Under the pieces are notes generated by a model, which did no database searches, was not told the origin of the DNA, and worked only from the letters and a program-made list of their open reading frames with translations. A stretch of 27,927 nt of DNA from assembly GCA_934716995.1 (NCBI GenBank), contig CAKUYO010000027.1, positions 1 to 27,927 of the forward strand, in the 5' to 3' direction. Position numbers and translations under genes: made by a program. Shown here one piece after another: positions 8,698 to 15,494 of the stretch. This DNA comes from an uncultured Bacteroidales bacterium (GTDB taxonomy: Bacteria > Bacteroidota > Bacteroidia > Bacteroidales > Paludibacteraceae). Position 1 is the stretch's first letter. Each line of letters opens with the position of its first letter.

Positions 8698-9729
8698 TCA
8701 GTTTCTGCAAAGAATACGTTGATATATCTCTATCAACCGGTCGGCGATATGCGCATTGTCCAATCCGTGGGAGACTATATATTGTCTGCCTGCGGTTTTG
8801 CCTTTGTATTGCAAGGCTTTCGCCAACAAACCGGCTAACTCCTGCGGATCACGTGTATCTGCCACATAGCAGCCGTCTATACCTTGTATCCGTTCCCGTA
8901 CATCACCCACATCCACCGACACTATCGGACATCCGCACGCCATCGCCTCTTTGACCACCTGCGGACTACCCTCGCGAAGGCTGGTGAGCAGCAGACCATC
9001 GGCAGCGCACATCAGGCGATTGACCTCAGAACGCGAATAGCCGCGCAATTCGACCAAAGATACACGACTCCCCTGTTCCTCCTCGGAGAGGGGGATTTCT
9101 GCGTTTAATAAAGAGACCGTTTTTTGCGCCAGACAGGCATCTTTCACTGCATTATCAAAAGCCCCGGCAAACAACACCCATGGTTGCCCCGTTATGCCTT
9201 GTGCATTGAGCATTGTACATTGTTTGCGTGCTTCTTCGCGCGAGAGCAACTGGTCGTCCGTCAGGTTGACCCCGCACGGAATGAGTGAATAGTTCGCAAT
9301 ATGGAATGCCTCGGCAGCAATATCCACATTGCGTCGGGAGACAAAGATATTCCATGCGGAAAGGCGCATTGCCAAGCCCGAAAGCCGCAGCACTTCGGGT
9401 GCGTTGATGTCGCTACCATGGTAGGTAGTAACCACAGGCGGAACCCTATGAATTTGTAAATTTGTAAATTTGTAAATTTGTCTTGCGAGTCCTGCCAAGA
9501 GTCCGCTCAAACCATAGTGAGCATGGATTAGATTCGGTTGTACCCTGCGTATTGTACGGTAGAGGCGCGGTATCTCACGGATGTAGCCGACAGCCCCTTT
9601 GCGTCTTACTCCGAAACGCTCCACCACAATGCCTTTCTGCTGCAACGCCTCTATCTGTTCCTCAATAAAAGGCGTAAAATGATTGCCTTTATCTGCCGCA
9701 ACTATAAGTATCTTCAATGCATCATTCAT
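8698..9729 (-). CDS. GT4-family glycosyltransferase (group 1)
   Basis: 343-aa retaining GT-B glycosyltransferase, likely cytoplasmic, transferring a sugar from a nucleotide donor during surface polysaccharide or glycan assembly; donor and acceptor are unknown. Visible features: N-terminal Rossmann start KILIVAADKGNHFTPF, HAHYGLSGLLAG, TTYHGSD, and the GT4 donor-site E-x7-E motif with Glu253 and Glu261 in REGSPQVVKEAMACGCP. Two segments are encoded by short tandem arrays: residues 85-92 (IYKFTNLQ) and about 170-179 (near CTMLNAQGITG). The ATG start at 9727-9729 lies inside a 7-bp repeat array that fills the spacer after the upstream barrel gene, 27 bp away on the same strand. That barrel protein may or may not be functionally linked. 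Confidence 0.88.
   Translation of the reverse strand: MNDALKILIVAADKGNHFTPFIEEQIEALQQKGIVVERFGVRRKGAVGYIREIPRLYRTIRRVQPNLIHAHYGLSGLLAGLARQIYKFTNLQIHRVPPVVTTYHGSDINAPEVLRLSGLAMRLSAWNIFVSRRNVDIAAEAFHIANYSLIPCGVNLTDDQLLSREEARKQCTMLNAQGITGQPWVLFAGAFDNAVKDACLAQKTVSLLNAEIPLSEEEQGSRVSLVELRGYSRSEVNRLMCAADGLLLTSLREGSPQVVKEAMACGCPIVSVDVGDVRERIQGIDGCYVADTRDPQELAGLLAKALQYKGKTAGRQYIVSHGLDNAHIADRLIEIYQRILCRN
9195..9222. repeat. 7-bp tandem array inside the glycosyltransferase gene
   Basis: Four 7-bp units (TGCCTTG, TGCATTG, AGCATTG, TACATTG). The complementary unit CAATGCA recurs right after tsaD at 24385-24391. Confidence 0.75.
9451..9481. repeat. 8-bp tandem array inside the glycosyltransferase gene (encodes IYKFTNLQI)
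   Basis: Almost four perfect copies of AATTTGTA. On the coding (minus) strand it reads QIYKFTNLQI, the same peptide as the arrays inside the U32 and hisS genes. Confidence 0.9.
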
Positions 9730-9756
9730 AATTCATAATTCTTCATTCATAATTCG
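9723..9756. repeat. 7-bp tandem array filling a gene spacer
   Basis: Units of the type ATAATTC / TTCATTC fill the whole space between the barrel gene stop (9757-9759) and the glycosyltransferase start, and include that start codon. The same ATTATGA unit occurs at 12907-12936. Confidence 0.85.
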
Positions 9757-10869
9757 CTAAAAGGCTTCAGTGGCGGTGAGGTAGAAAGAGTAACTGCGCC
9801 ATGTATTCCATTCCTTGTATATATTGTTGCGTGCGAGGTCAAAACGGATATTCACTTTGGCACGGTTGATACCGAGACGCAACCCGAGACCGTAGCCGAT
9901 TTTGGGCATCGCCCACCGCCAATGGGCGGTATTGTACACATCGCCTATACCCGCAAAAGCAGCGGCGTGAATGAAACGCCAGACCGGAATCCGCAGTTCG
10001 CCCTGGAGCGCAATCATAGCATTGTCACGAAACATATTGCGCGGTATTCCGCGAAGCAGGTCTTGCCCGCCGAGCGTAGGAAGCATCTGGAAAGGGACAC
10101 TCTCTGCGCCACGGGGCGCCAATGCCCAATCGGTACGGAACTGCCACGCAAAAAGGAGGTCTTTCCAAACAGGTACAAACTGACGAAAGTCGGCTTGCAG
10201 GAAGGTAAGGCGTGAGGTGGAACCGAGCAGGCGGTCGTAGTGGGTGGCGGTAAACTTGAAAAAGATACCGCTGTGGGGGTAGTAGGTAATGTCGCGCGTG
10301 TCGTATTGCAAGGCAAGCCCGATTCCCCACATCAGCATATCGGGAGTGATGTCGGTATGCTCCTGCCGGTAGTCAAACAGCGATCCGACAGACCAGCAGC
10401 GTGGCAGGGCGACAAGCGGCTGCAGGTAGATATAAGCGCGGCAGGAGTTGTAGGCAGTGCCTTGCCGCGGGAGGTCGTTCCATGCAGTGTTGCAGTTGCC
10501 GAGCGGGTAGTAGGTATCAGGATAATCGCGATAGCCCCCGCGGAAAGAGAGTTGCCATGGTATCTTGCCGCCGAAATAGAGAGTTCCCTGTGCATTGACA
10601 TACCACTGCCGGCGAAGCGAATAGGCACCGTCCAATTGTACAATAGAGGTGCGCTGTTGGTAAGGCAGGCGGAAATAGCCTTGTGCGGCTGCACCGAACA
10701 GCCAGTCGGTCTCGGGGGAATAATTGATAACAGGAACACCCATAGCGGGCAAATCTATGGCGTTAGCGCCATAGATTTGCCCGCTATGAACAATGAACAA
10801 TGGACAAAGAACAAAGAACTTTATACATTGTCGAATACGCCACAGATCTGATATTCTATGGAGAATCAC
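9757..10869 (-). CDS. Outer-membrane beta-barrel protein, Omp85/BamA-like surface antigen domain
   Basis: Up to 370 aa; from about residue 48 it is a barrel of the bacterial surface antigen type: YSPETDWLFGAAAQGYF, LQYDTRDITYYPHSGIFFKF, LLRGIPRNMFRDNAMIALQGELR, then a closing strand ending in Phe. There are no POTRA domains. Role unknown; barrel-only homologues sit in the outer membrane and may be transporters or assembly factors. The N-terminus is odd: the GTG start at 10869 lies in an 11-bp tandem array, the only hydrophobic signal-like stretch (KFFVLCPLFIVHS) is encoded by a 7-bp tandem array, and the next 14 residues or so come from a perfect 22-bp palindrome. Either the signal peptide is repeat-derived or the native 5' end was lost. 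An in-frame ATG at residue 43 would leave no signal peptide. Confidence 0.75.
   Translation of the reverse strand: MILHRISDLWRIRQCIKFFVLCPLFIVHSGQIYGANAIDLPAMGVPVINYSPETDWLFGAAAQGYFRLPYQQRTSIVQLDGAYSLRRQWYVNAQGTLYFGGKIPWQLSFRGGYRDYPDTYYPLGNCNTAWNDLPRQGTAYNSCRAYIYLQPLVALPRCWSVGSLFDYRQEHTDITPDMLMWGIGLALQYDTRDITYYPHSGIFFKFTATHYDRLLGSTSRLTFLQADFRQFVPVWKDLLFAWQFRTDWALAPRGAESVPFQMLPTLGGQDLLRGIPRNMFRDNAMIALQGELRIPVWRFIHAAAFAGIGDVYNTAHWRWAMPKIGYGLGLRLGINRAKVNIRFDLARNNIYKEWNTWRSYSFYLTATEAF
10741..10788. repeat. Perfect 22-bp inverted repeat with 4-nt loop
   Basis: 10741-10762 is the exact reverse complement of 10767-10788, loop TTAG. It lies inside the 5' part of the barrel-protein reading frame, immediately beside the 7-bp array. 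No T-run follows on either strand, so a terminator is unlikely. Confidence 0.95.
10784..10818. repeat. 7-bp tandem array encoding the barrel protein's hydrophobic signal-like segment
   Basis: Five 7-bp units, on the coding strand TTCTTTG, TTCTTTG, TCCATTG, TTCATTG, TTCATAG. The TTCTTTG unit also begins right after the exosortase stop codon at 25088. Confidence 0.9.
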
Positions 10870-10907
10870 CTATTAATCACCTATTAATCACCTATCAATC
10901 TCCTATT
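10864..10907. repeat. 11-bp tandem array, four units
   Basis: Units AATCACCTATT, AATCACCTATT, AATCACCTATC, AATCTCCTATT. It covers the GTG assigned as start of the barrel protein. A related two-unit array (AATCACCCACT) lies at 10953-10974. Confidence 0.93.
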
Positions 10908-10929
10908 GCCGGTAGCACGAAGTATAAGG

Positions 10930-10937
10930 CAAAGGTA
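10930..10937 (-). promoter_or_regulatory. Candidate -7 element for the barrel/glycosyltransferase genes
   Basis: TACCTTTG on the minus strand fits TAnnTTTG. No convincing -33 element was seen at the right distance. It would start transcription near 10923. Confidence 0.35.
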
Positions 10938-10952
10938 CGCTATCCTAACGGG

Positions 10953-10974
10953 AATCACCCACTAATCACCCACT
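10953..10974. repeat. 11-bp tandem array, two units
   Basis: AATCACCCACT twice, in the spacer between frr and the barrel gene. Confidence 0.85.
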
Positions 10975-11012
10975 CTTGCAAAGGAATTGTAAGGGATATG
11001 AGAGGACAGAGA

Positions 11013-11573
11013 TCAGACGGTCATGATGTCTTTTTCCTTTTTGGCGTAGAGGTCATCGATCTGACGGATGTACTTGTCGTGCAGTTTCTGCACTTTGTCC
11101 TCTGCGTCTTTCTCTGCATCCTCTGGCAGTCCTTCTTTTATCTGCTTTTTGAGGGTCTCGAAAGCATCACGGCGGGCATTGCGCACCGATACTTTGGCGT
11201 TCTCGGCTTCGCCTTTGCACTGTTTGGCGAGTTGCTGGCGGCGTTCCTCGGTGAGCGGCGGGAGAATGAGACGGATACACTCGCCGTTGTTGTTGGGTGC
11301 AAGACCGATATTGGAGTTGATGATAGCACGCTCAATCTCGCCGAGCATCTTTTTCTCCCATGGTTGAATCTGGATGGTACGCGCATCGGGCGTGGTGATG
11401 GTAGCCACGTTGGCAAGCGGCGACATCGATCCGTAGTAGTCCACACGGACGGGGTCGAGAATACGCGCACTGGCTTTACCGGCACGGATATGTGCCAAAG
11501 CATCGTCTAAGAACAGAATAGCAGACTGCATCAGTTCCTCAGCGTCTGCCTGGATTTTTGAAGGTTCAATCAT
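11013..11573 (-). CDS. frr: Ribosome recycling factor
   Basis: 186-aa RRF, which with EF-G splits post-termination ribosomes in the cytoplasm. The sequence matches the family from end to end: RAGKASARILDPVRVDYYG, PLANVATITTPDARTIQIQPW, NSNIGLAPNNNGECIRLILPPLTEERR, then the long C-terminal helix with KVSVRNARRDAFE. Length is standard. It lies 50 bp downstream of pyrH, the usual pyrH-frr order; the spacer is mostly a 9-bp tandem array. Confidence 0.98.
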   Translation of the reverse strand: MIEPSKIQADAEELMQSAILFLDDALAHIRAGKASARILDPVRVDYYGSMSPLANVATITTPDARTIQIQPWEKKMLGEIERAIINSNIGLAPNNNGECIRLILPPLTEERRQQLAKQCKGEAENAKVSVRNARRDAFETLKKQIKEGLPEDAEKDAEDKVQKLHDKYIRQIDDLYAKKEKDIMTV

Positions 11574-11583
11574 TGTTGTAGTA

Positions 11584-11619
11584 TTTTTAAGGGCTTTAAG
11601 ATCCTTAGGGTCTTTAAGG
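11584..11619. repeat. 9-bp tandem array between pyrH and frr
   Basis: Four 9-bp units on the plus strand: TTTTTAAGG, GCTTTAAGA, TCCTTAGGG, TCTTTAAGG. Confidence 0.8.
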
Positions 11620-11623
11620 ACGT

Positions 11624-12901
11624 TCAGGGTTTAACTAATGTTCCGATGGTTTGACCGGCAATAACTTTGAGAAGATTGCCCTCGGTATCCATATCGAATA
11701 CATAGATCGGCATTTGGTTCTCGCGGCACATGGTAATAGCCGTCAAGTCCATAATCTTCAGTCCTTTGGTCAGAATATCATCGTAGGTGATTTCATCATA
11801 CTTGGTGGCTGTCGGGTCTTTCTCGGGATCAGCGGTATAGATACCGTCCACGCGGGTACCCTTGAACATAATATCGGCTTCGAGTTCGATAGCACGCAAT
11901 GCCGATGCGGTGTCGGTGGTAAAATAGGGGTTACCCGTACCGCCGGCCACGATGACGATATTGCCCTTATCGAGGAGACGGATGGCTTTTGCCTTGCTGT
12001 AGTACTCGCCTACAGGTTCCATACGCACGGAGGTGAGGACACGCACTTTCTGCCCGACAGATTCGAGAGCGGACTGGAGTGCAAGCGAGTTGATAACCGT
12101 AGCGAGCATACCCATCTGGTCGCCTTTGACGCGGTCGAAGCCTTTTTGACTTCCGCTCAATCCGCGGAAGATATTTCCGCCGCCGATGACGATACCTATC
12201 TGTACGCCGAGGTCGGCAATCTGTTTGATCTGGCGGGCATAGGCGGCAAGACGTTGCTCATCGATGCCGTAGCCTTTCTGCCCCATCAGGCTCTCGCCCG
12301 AGAGTTTGAGGAGAATACGTTTGTACATGGTTTGTTTTGGGGTAATGTTCTCTGTCGGGTCTGCCAGCGGAGCCACCCCGGCGGACGCAGGCTGTTGGTA
12401 CCACGACGCATACATAGCGTAGTTGTGGGCAATCTTGCGGTTGATCTCGTTGGTCTGCGCGGTCTCGGCTTTCTTGATGAACTTGGCCGGTACACCACCC
12501 CACACCTCGTATGCTCCGATCTTCGTGCCTTTGAGTACCAATGCACCCGCAGCCACGATAGCCCCTTCGCCGACCTCGACATCATCGAGCAGCGTGGAAC
12601 CCATACCGATAAGGGCATAGTCACGGATATGCGCACCGTGAATGGTTACGTTGTGTCCGACGGAGACATAGTCGCCAATCTCGATAGTGGATTTCTGATA
12701 GAGGGTGTGGAGGACGGATCCGTCCTGTATATTCACATGATTGCCCAAGCGAATGGAATTGACATCGCCGCGCAGGACTGCATTGAACCAAATGGAACAA
12801 CCTTCGCCGATGACCGTATCACCGACGATGGTTGCATTGGGGGCTATAAAGCAATCCTTACCAATCTGCGGTGTGAAGCCGCGAACGGGAAGAAGGAACA
12901 T
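11624..12901 (-). CDS. pyrH: Fused gamma-carbonic anhydrase-like protein / UMP kinase
   Basis: One uninterrupted 425-aa frame joins two complete proteins. Residues 1-170 are a left-handed beta-helix hexapeptide protein of the gamma carbonic anhydrase class, with GDVNSIRLGNHVNIQDGSVLH and GHNVTIHGAHI; His65, His83 and His88 match the three metal ligands, and the normal family ending NYAMYASWYQQ is present. A 21-residue Pro/Ala-rich linker (171-191) leads into a full UMP kinase from Met192 (ATG at 12326-12328): LLKLSGESLMG, VIGGGNIFRG, RMEPVGEYYSKAKAIRLLDKG, GGTGNPYFTTDTASALRAIE, FKGTRVDGIYTADP. UMP kinase makes UDP from UMP. frr follows as expected. Met192 could also be an internal start giving free PyrH. 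Such a fusion is not one I know; a lost stop codon is the simplest origin. Confidence 0.9.
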   Translation of the reverse strand: MFLLPVRGFTPQIGKDCFIAPNATIVGDTVIGEGCSIWFNAVLRGDVNSIRLGNHVNIQDGSVLHTLYQKSTIEIGDYVSVGHNVTIHGAHIRDYALIGMGSTLLDDVEVGEGAIVAAGALVLKGTKIGAYEVWGGVPAKFIKKAETAQTNEINRKIAHNYAMYASWYQQPASAGVAPLADPTENITPKQTMYKRILLKLSGESLMGQKGYGIDEQRLAAYARQIKQIADLGVQIGIVIGGGNIFRGLSGSQKGFDRVKGDQMGMLATVINSLALQSALESVGQKVRVLTSVRMEPVGEYYSKAKAIRLLDKGNIVIVAGGTGNPYFTTDTASALRAIELEADIMFKGTRVDGIYTADPEKDPTATKYDEITYDDILTKGLKIMDLTAITMCRENQMPIYVFDMDTEGNLLKVIAGQTIGTLVKP

Positions 12902-12906
12902 ACTCC

Positions 12907-12936
12907 TAATTATGAATTATGAATTATGAATTATTA
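12907..12936. repeat. 7-bp tandem array filling the tpiA / carbonic anhydrase-pyrH spacer
   Basis: About four copies of the unit ATTATGA fill nearly all of the 32-bp spacer; the TAA stop of tpiA (12934-12936, minus strand) is formed by the end of the array. Confidence 0.9.
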
Positions 12937-13683
12937 GCGGGCATTGATGATAGCGAGGAACTTCTCGGCTACGAGGGCAGCACCACCAATCAGACCACCA
13001 TCCACATCGGGGTTGGCGAACAACTCGGCAGCGTTCTTGTCGTTGCAACTGCCGCCATAGAGGATAGTGGTGTCGTCAGCCACAGCCTGACCATACTGCG
13101 CTGCCACGAGCGAACGGAGATAAGCGTGCATCTCCTGTGCCTGTGCGGGGGTAGCGGTGAGACCGGTACCGATAGCCCAAACGGGTTCGTAAGCAAGGGT
13201 GATGTTCTTCCACTCCTCGGCGGTGAGGTTGAATACCGAACCTTCGAGTTGTGCTTTGACTACCTCGTTCTGCTTGCCCGCTTCGCGCTCCTCTTTGACC
13301 TCGCCGATGCAGAAGATGACCTTCAGACCGTTAGCGAGAGCGAGACGCACTTTCTCCTTGAGAATAGCATAGTCCTCGTGGTAGTAAGCACGGCGCTCCG
13401 AGTGACCGAGAATGCAGTATTCAGCACCCGTCGATTTCACCATCTCGGCACTTACCTCGCCCGTGTAAGCACCCTTCTCATGGTCAGCGCAGTTCTCGGC
13501 AGCCACCTTGACAGGGGTGTCCTTGAGCAGTTCGGCAACGGTAGCCAAATGGATAAACGGCGTGCCGACAACAACAGCGCACGAGGGGTTCTTTACTGCT
13601 TCTTTCAGTTCGGTAGCCAGGGCTACACCTTCTTGCAGGGTCTTGTTCATTTTCCAGTTACCTGCAACCATTTTTGTTCTCAT
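12934..13683 (-). CDS. tpiA: Triosephosphate isomerase
   Basis: 249-aa TIM-barrel enzyme interconverting dihydroxyacetone phosphate and glyceraldehyde 3-phosphate in glycolysis. Catalytic residues are all visible: Lys11 in GNWKMNK, His94 in ILGHSERR, Glu166 in AYEPVWAIGTG, and the phosphate-binding GGLIGGAAL near the C-terminus. Length is standard. The upstream neighbours on the strand (DUF1599, DoxX-like) form a conserved Bacteroidales group with tpiA; the 123-bp spacer before it holds two different repeats. Confidence 0.99.
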   Translation of the reverse strand: MRTKMVAGNWKMNKTLQEGVALATELKEAVKNPSCAVVVGTPFIHLATVAELLKDTPVKVAAENCADHEKGAYTGEVSAEMVKSTGAEYCILGHSERRAYYHEDYAILKEKVRLALANGLKVIFCIGEVKEEREAGKQNEVVKAQLEGSVFNLTAEEWKNITLAYEPVWAIGTGLTATPAQAQEMHAYLRSLVAAQYGQAVADDTTILYGGSCNDKNAAELFANPDVDGGLIGGAALVAEKFLAIINAR

Positions 13684-13695
13684 AAGTTTATGTTT

Positions 13696-13735
13696 AATTT
13701 GTAAATTAGAAAATTTGTAAGTTTGTAAATTTGTT
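13696..13735. repeat. 8-bp tandem array upstream of tpiA
   Basis: Degenerate copies of AATTTGTA (AATTTGTAAATT..., AATTTGTAAGTTTGTAAATT). Same family as the arrays inside the U32, glycosyltransferase and hisS genes. Confidence 0.85.
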
Positions 13736-13736
13736 G

Positions 13737-13786
13737 ATAAAACAAAACCGACAAAACCTTATCTTGCGGCACGACATCTGCCGCGC
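13737..13786 (-). repeat. 50-bp dispersed repeat, copy 1 (hairpin plus GGTTTTG repeats)
   Basis: On the minus strand it begins GCGCGGCAGATGTCGTGCCG, containing a GCGGCA/TGCCGC stem, then two GGTTTTG blocks. It matches 26512-26561 on the plus strand over 50 bases with only a few differences. It lies between the DoxX-like gene and tpiA. Confidence 0.8.
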
Positions 13787-13806
13787 TTTTATCCATACAA
13801 ATAAAA

Positions 13807-14958
13807 TTATTCTATTCTGTTCCGGAGATTGTATTTATCAATAATCGTGCCGTTTTGAATAACGATAACACCCGGATTGGCACGGACGATAGTCTTGAGC
13901 GTAACAGGGTCGCACGTACAGAAAATATCCTCCGGATGATTGAACGGTGTAACCATATTGCTTATCTCGTCGCCATTGATGCCGAAACAGAAGAGTTCGA
14001 TATCCTGCTCGCCGGAGCCGGTAAGGATATAGAACGGTTCGTTGCGGTTGAGACAGCGGTGGTAGAGAGCGGTTACGCGGTCAATCTGCTTCAAGTCGGT
14101 CTTGGCAAGGTCGTACATAATAACCAGCGTAACAGGCACTTCCGATTCAAGAATATCGTAGGTGATGTCGTCGTAATTGAGCGTGATAATCTCAAAATCA
14201 TGTATCTTCGGTTCGTATCCCTTCTTCACCAACACGGATTTCTGGTCAACAAACGTCCACGTGCTGTCGCCTTTCGGATAGTTGTCGAGGGTAAACTCCT
14301 GCTGCACACCGTCTTTCTCATAGACAAAAGTAGTGGCGTATTGGTCAGGCTCGGCATCGTCGGGTATCTCCATCAGTTCGGGGATATTGTTGCCTATCTT
14401 GTACGGACGGAAATCCAGCAGCGGCAAGTGGGTATGCGTATAGAGCATCAGCCCCGACACAATAGCCACACCAACCACCGCGATACCCAACTCTACGCCC
14501 CAGACAAACGTCTGCGGAATATAGCGTTTGGTACAAAGCAGGATAATGACAAGTGCCATCAAGACAACATTCTTCCAGAAGGTAGCCCAATTGCTGATCA
14601 CGAGCGCATCACCGAAACAGCCGCAATCGCTCACCGGGTTCGCAATGGCGATATAGAGTGTAAGCGGCAGCATAACCACATAAAACGCCAGCGAAATCCA
14701 ACTTGTCCACGAAGTGCGGACATTGAACAGCATACAGAAGCCGAGCGTGAACTCGATAGCGATGAGGCACACGGCTGCGGCTCCCGCGAGAGGCATCAGG
14801 TCGGTAAAGAAACCACCGAAGGCTTTGAGGTAGTCTTCGATCTTGTAGGTTGTACCCAGCGGATCGACAGCCTTGACGAACCCCGAGAAGAGGAACGTAA
14901 GGGCTAACAGCGTACGGGCTATTGAGCCGACGACGTGGAGCAAATTACTTTTTTTCAT
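13807..14958 (-). CDS. DoxX/MauE-like membrane protein with C-terminal thioredoxin-like domain
   Basis: 383-aa inner-membrane protein. The N-terminal half has about four or five hydrophobic helices, starting ARTLLALTFLFSGFVKAVDP (DoxX-like), and a CGCFGD motif between helices, as in MauE/DoxX proteins linked to thiol chemistry. After a last helix near residue 170 the rest is soluble, probably periplasmic, with a thioredoxin-like C-terminus (FYILTGSGEQD ... RANPGVIVIQNGTIIDKYN) that lacks a clear CxxC active site. The substrate is unknown; a role in redox or electron transfer is inferred. It overlaps the DUF1599 gene by 14 bp, so the two are translationally linked. The DUF1599-DoxX-tpiA order is familiar from Bacteroidales. 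Confidence 0.85.
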   Translation of the reverse strand: MKKSNLLHVVGSIARTLLALTFLFSGFVKAVDPLGTTYKIEDYLKAFGGFFTDLMPLAGAAAVCLIAIEFTLGFCMLFNVRTSWTSWISLAFYVVMLPLTLYIAIANPVSDCGCFGDALVISNWATFWKNVVLMALVIILLCTKRYIPQTFVWGVELGIAVVGVAIVSGLMLYTHTHLPLLDFRPYKIGNNIPELMEIPDDAEPDQYATTFVYEKDGVQQEFTLDNYPKGDSTWTFVDQKSVLVKKGYEPKIHDFEIITLNYDDITYDILESEVPVTLVIMYDLAKTDLKQIDRVTALYHRCLNRNEPFYILTGSGEQDIELFCFGINGDEISNMVTPFNHPEDIFCTCDPVTLKTIVRANPGVIVIQNGTIIDKYNLRNRIE

Positions 14959-15493
14959 TTTGGTCAGAAAGTTTGATCAGGTAAAACACTGCGTAGTTGA
15001 GCATATCGAAATAGTTGCCGTCCGCCCCCTCTGAGATGAGGGTATGGTTATCGTTGGCGGCAATCGATTTGTTGCGGTTGATCTTGGTAAGAATGATGTC
15101 GGTGAGACTGGAGGGAAACATATCGCGCCATGCCTCGCCGTAGTCGTGGTTCTTGCGGAGCATCAACGCTTTTGCCTCGGCGGTATAGTGGTCGTACAGT
15201 TCGGTAGCCTGCTCGGCAGACATATCCACCGAGTCGGCATAGCCCTCGCGCAACTGGATAAGCCCCATAACAGAGTAGTTGACGATAGCCATCATCTCCC
15301 CCTCAATCGATTCGCCCACGAGATTCACCCCCGTGGTCTCTATCTCGCGCACGCGCTTGGCTTTGATAAAGAGTTGGTCGTTGACGGTCTGCGGACGCAT
15401 AATACGCCAACTCGGACCATAGTCTTTCATCTTCAGCACGTAGATGCGCCGGCACCGTGCAATCACTTCGTCGTATTGTTCTGCTGTAGTCAT
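14945..15493 (-). CDS. DUF1599 family protein (nucleotide modification associated domain 1)
   Basis: 182-aa cytoplasmic protein of a Bacteroidota family with no firmly known activity. It is built of two similar halves: residues around 20-75 (MKDYGPSWRIMRP ... DQLFIKAKRVREIE ... IVNYSVMGLIQL) and 110-178 (KNHDYGEAWRDMFP ... TDIILTKINRNKSI ... MLNYAVFYLIKL). The repeated pattern is K-x-x-D-Y-G-x-x-W-R-x-M followed by an NY-containing helix. Its start codon lies 1 base after the stop of the C10 protease gene and its end overlaps the DoxX gene, so all three may share a transcript. A nucleotide-related role is only suggested by the family name. Confidence 0.85.
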   Translation of the reverse strand: MTTAEQYDEVIARCRRIYVLKMKDYGPSWRIMRPQTVNDQLFIKAKRVREIETTGVNLVGESIEGEMMAIVNYSVMGLIQLREGYADSVDMSAEQATELYDHYTAEAKALMLRKNHDYGEAWRDMFPSSLTDIILTKINRNKSIAANDNHTLISEGADGNYFDMLNYAVFYLIKLSDQNEKK

Positions 15494-15494
15494 T

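Noticed and set aside
10741..10788. Rho-independent terminator
   Set aside because: The stem is perfect, but neither strand has a following T-run and the hairpin lies within the barrel reading frame.
10800..11510. Plus-strand frame of 236 codons opposite frr
   Set aside because: It is antisense to the clear frr gene and repeats; it has no family features.
11651..13704. Long plus-strand frames opposite pyrH and tpiA
   Set aside because: They mirror the codon use of the real minus-strand genes and show no recognisable protein.
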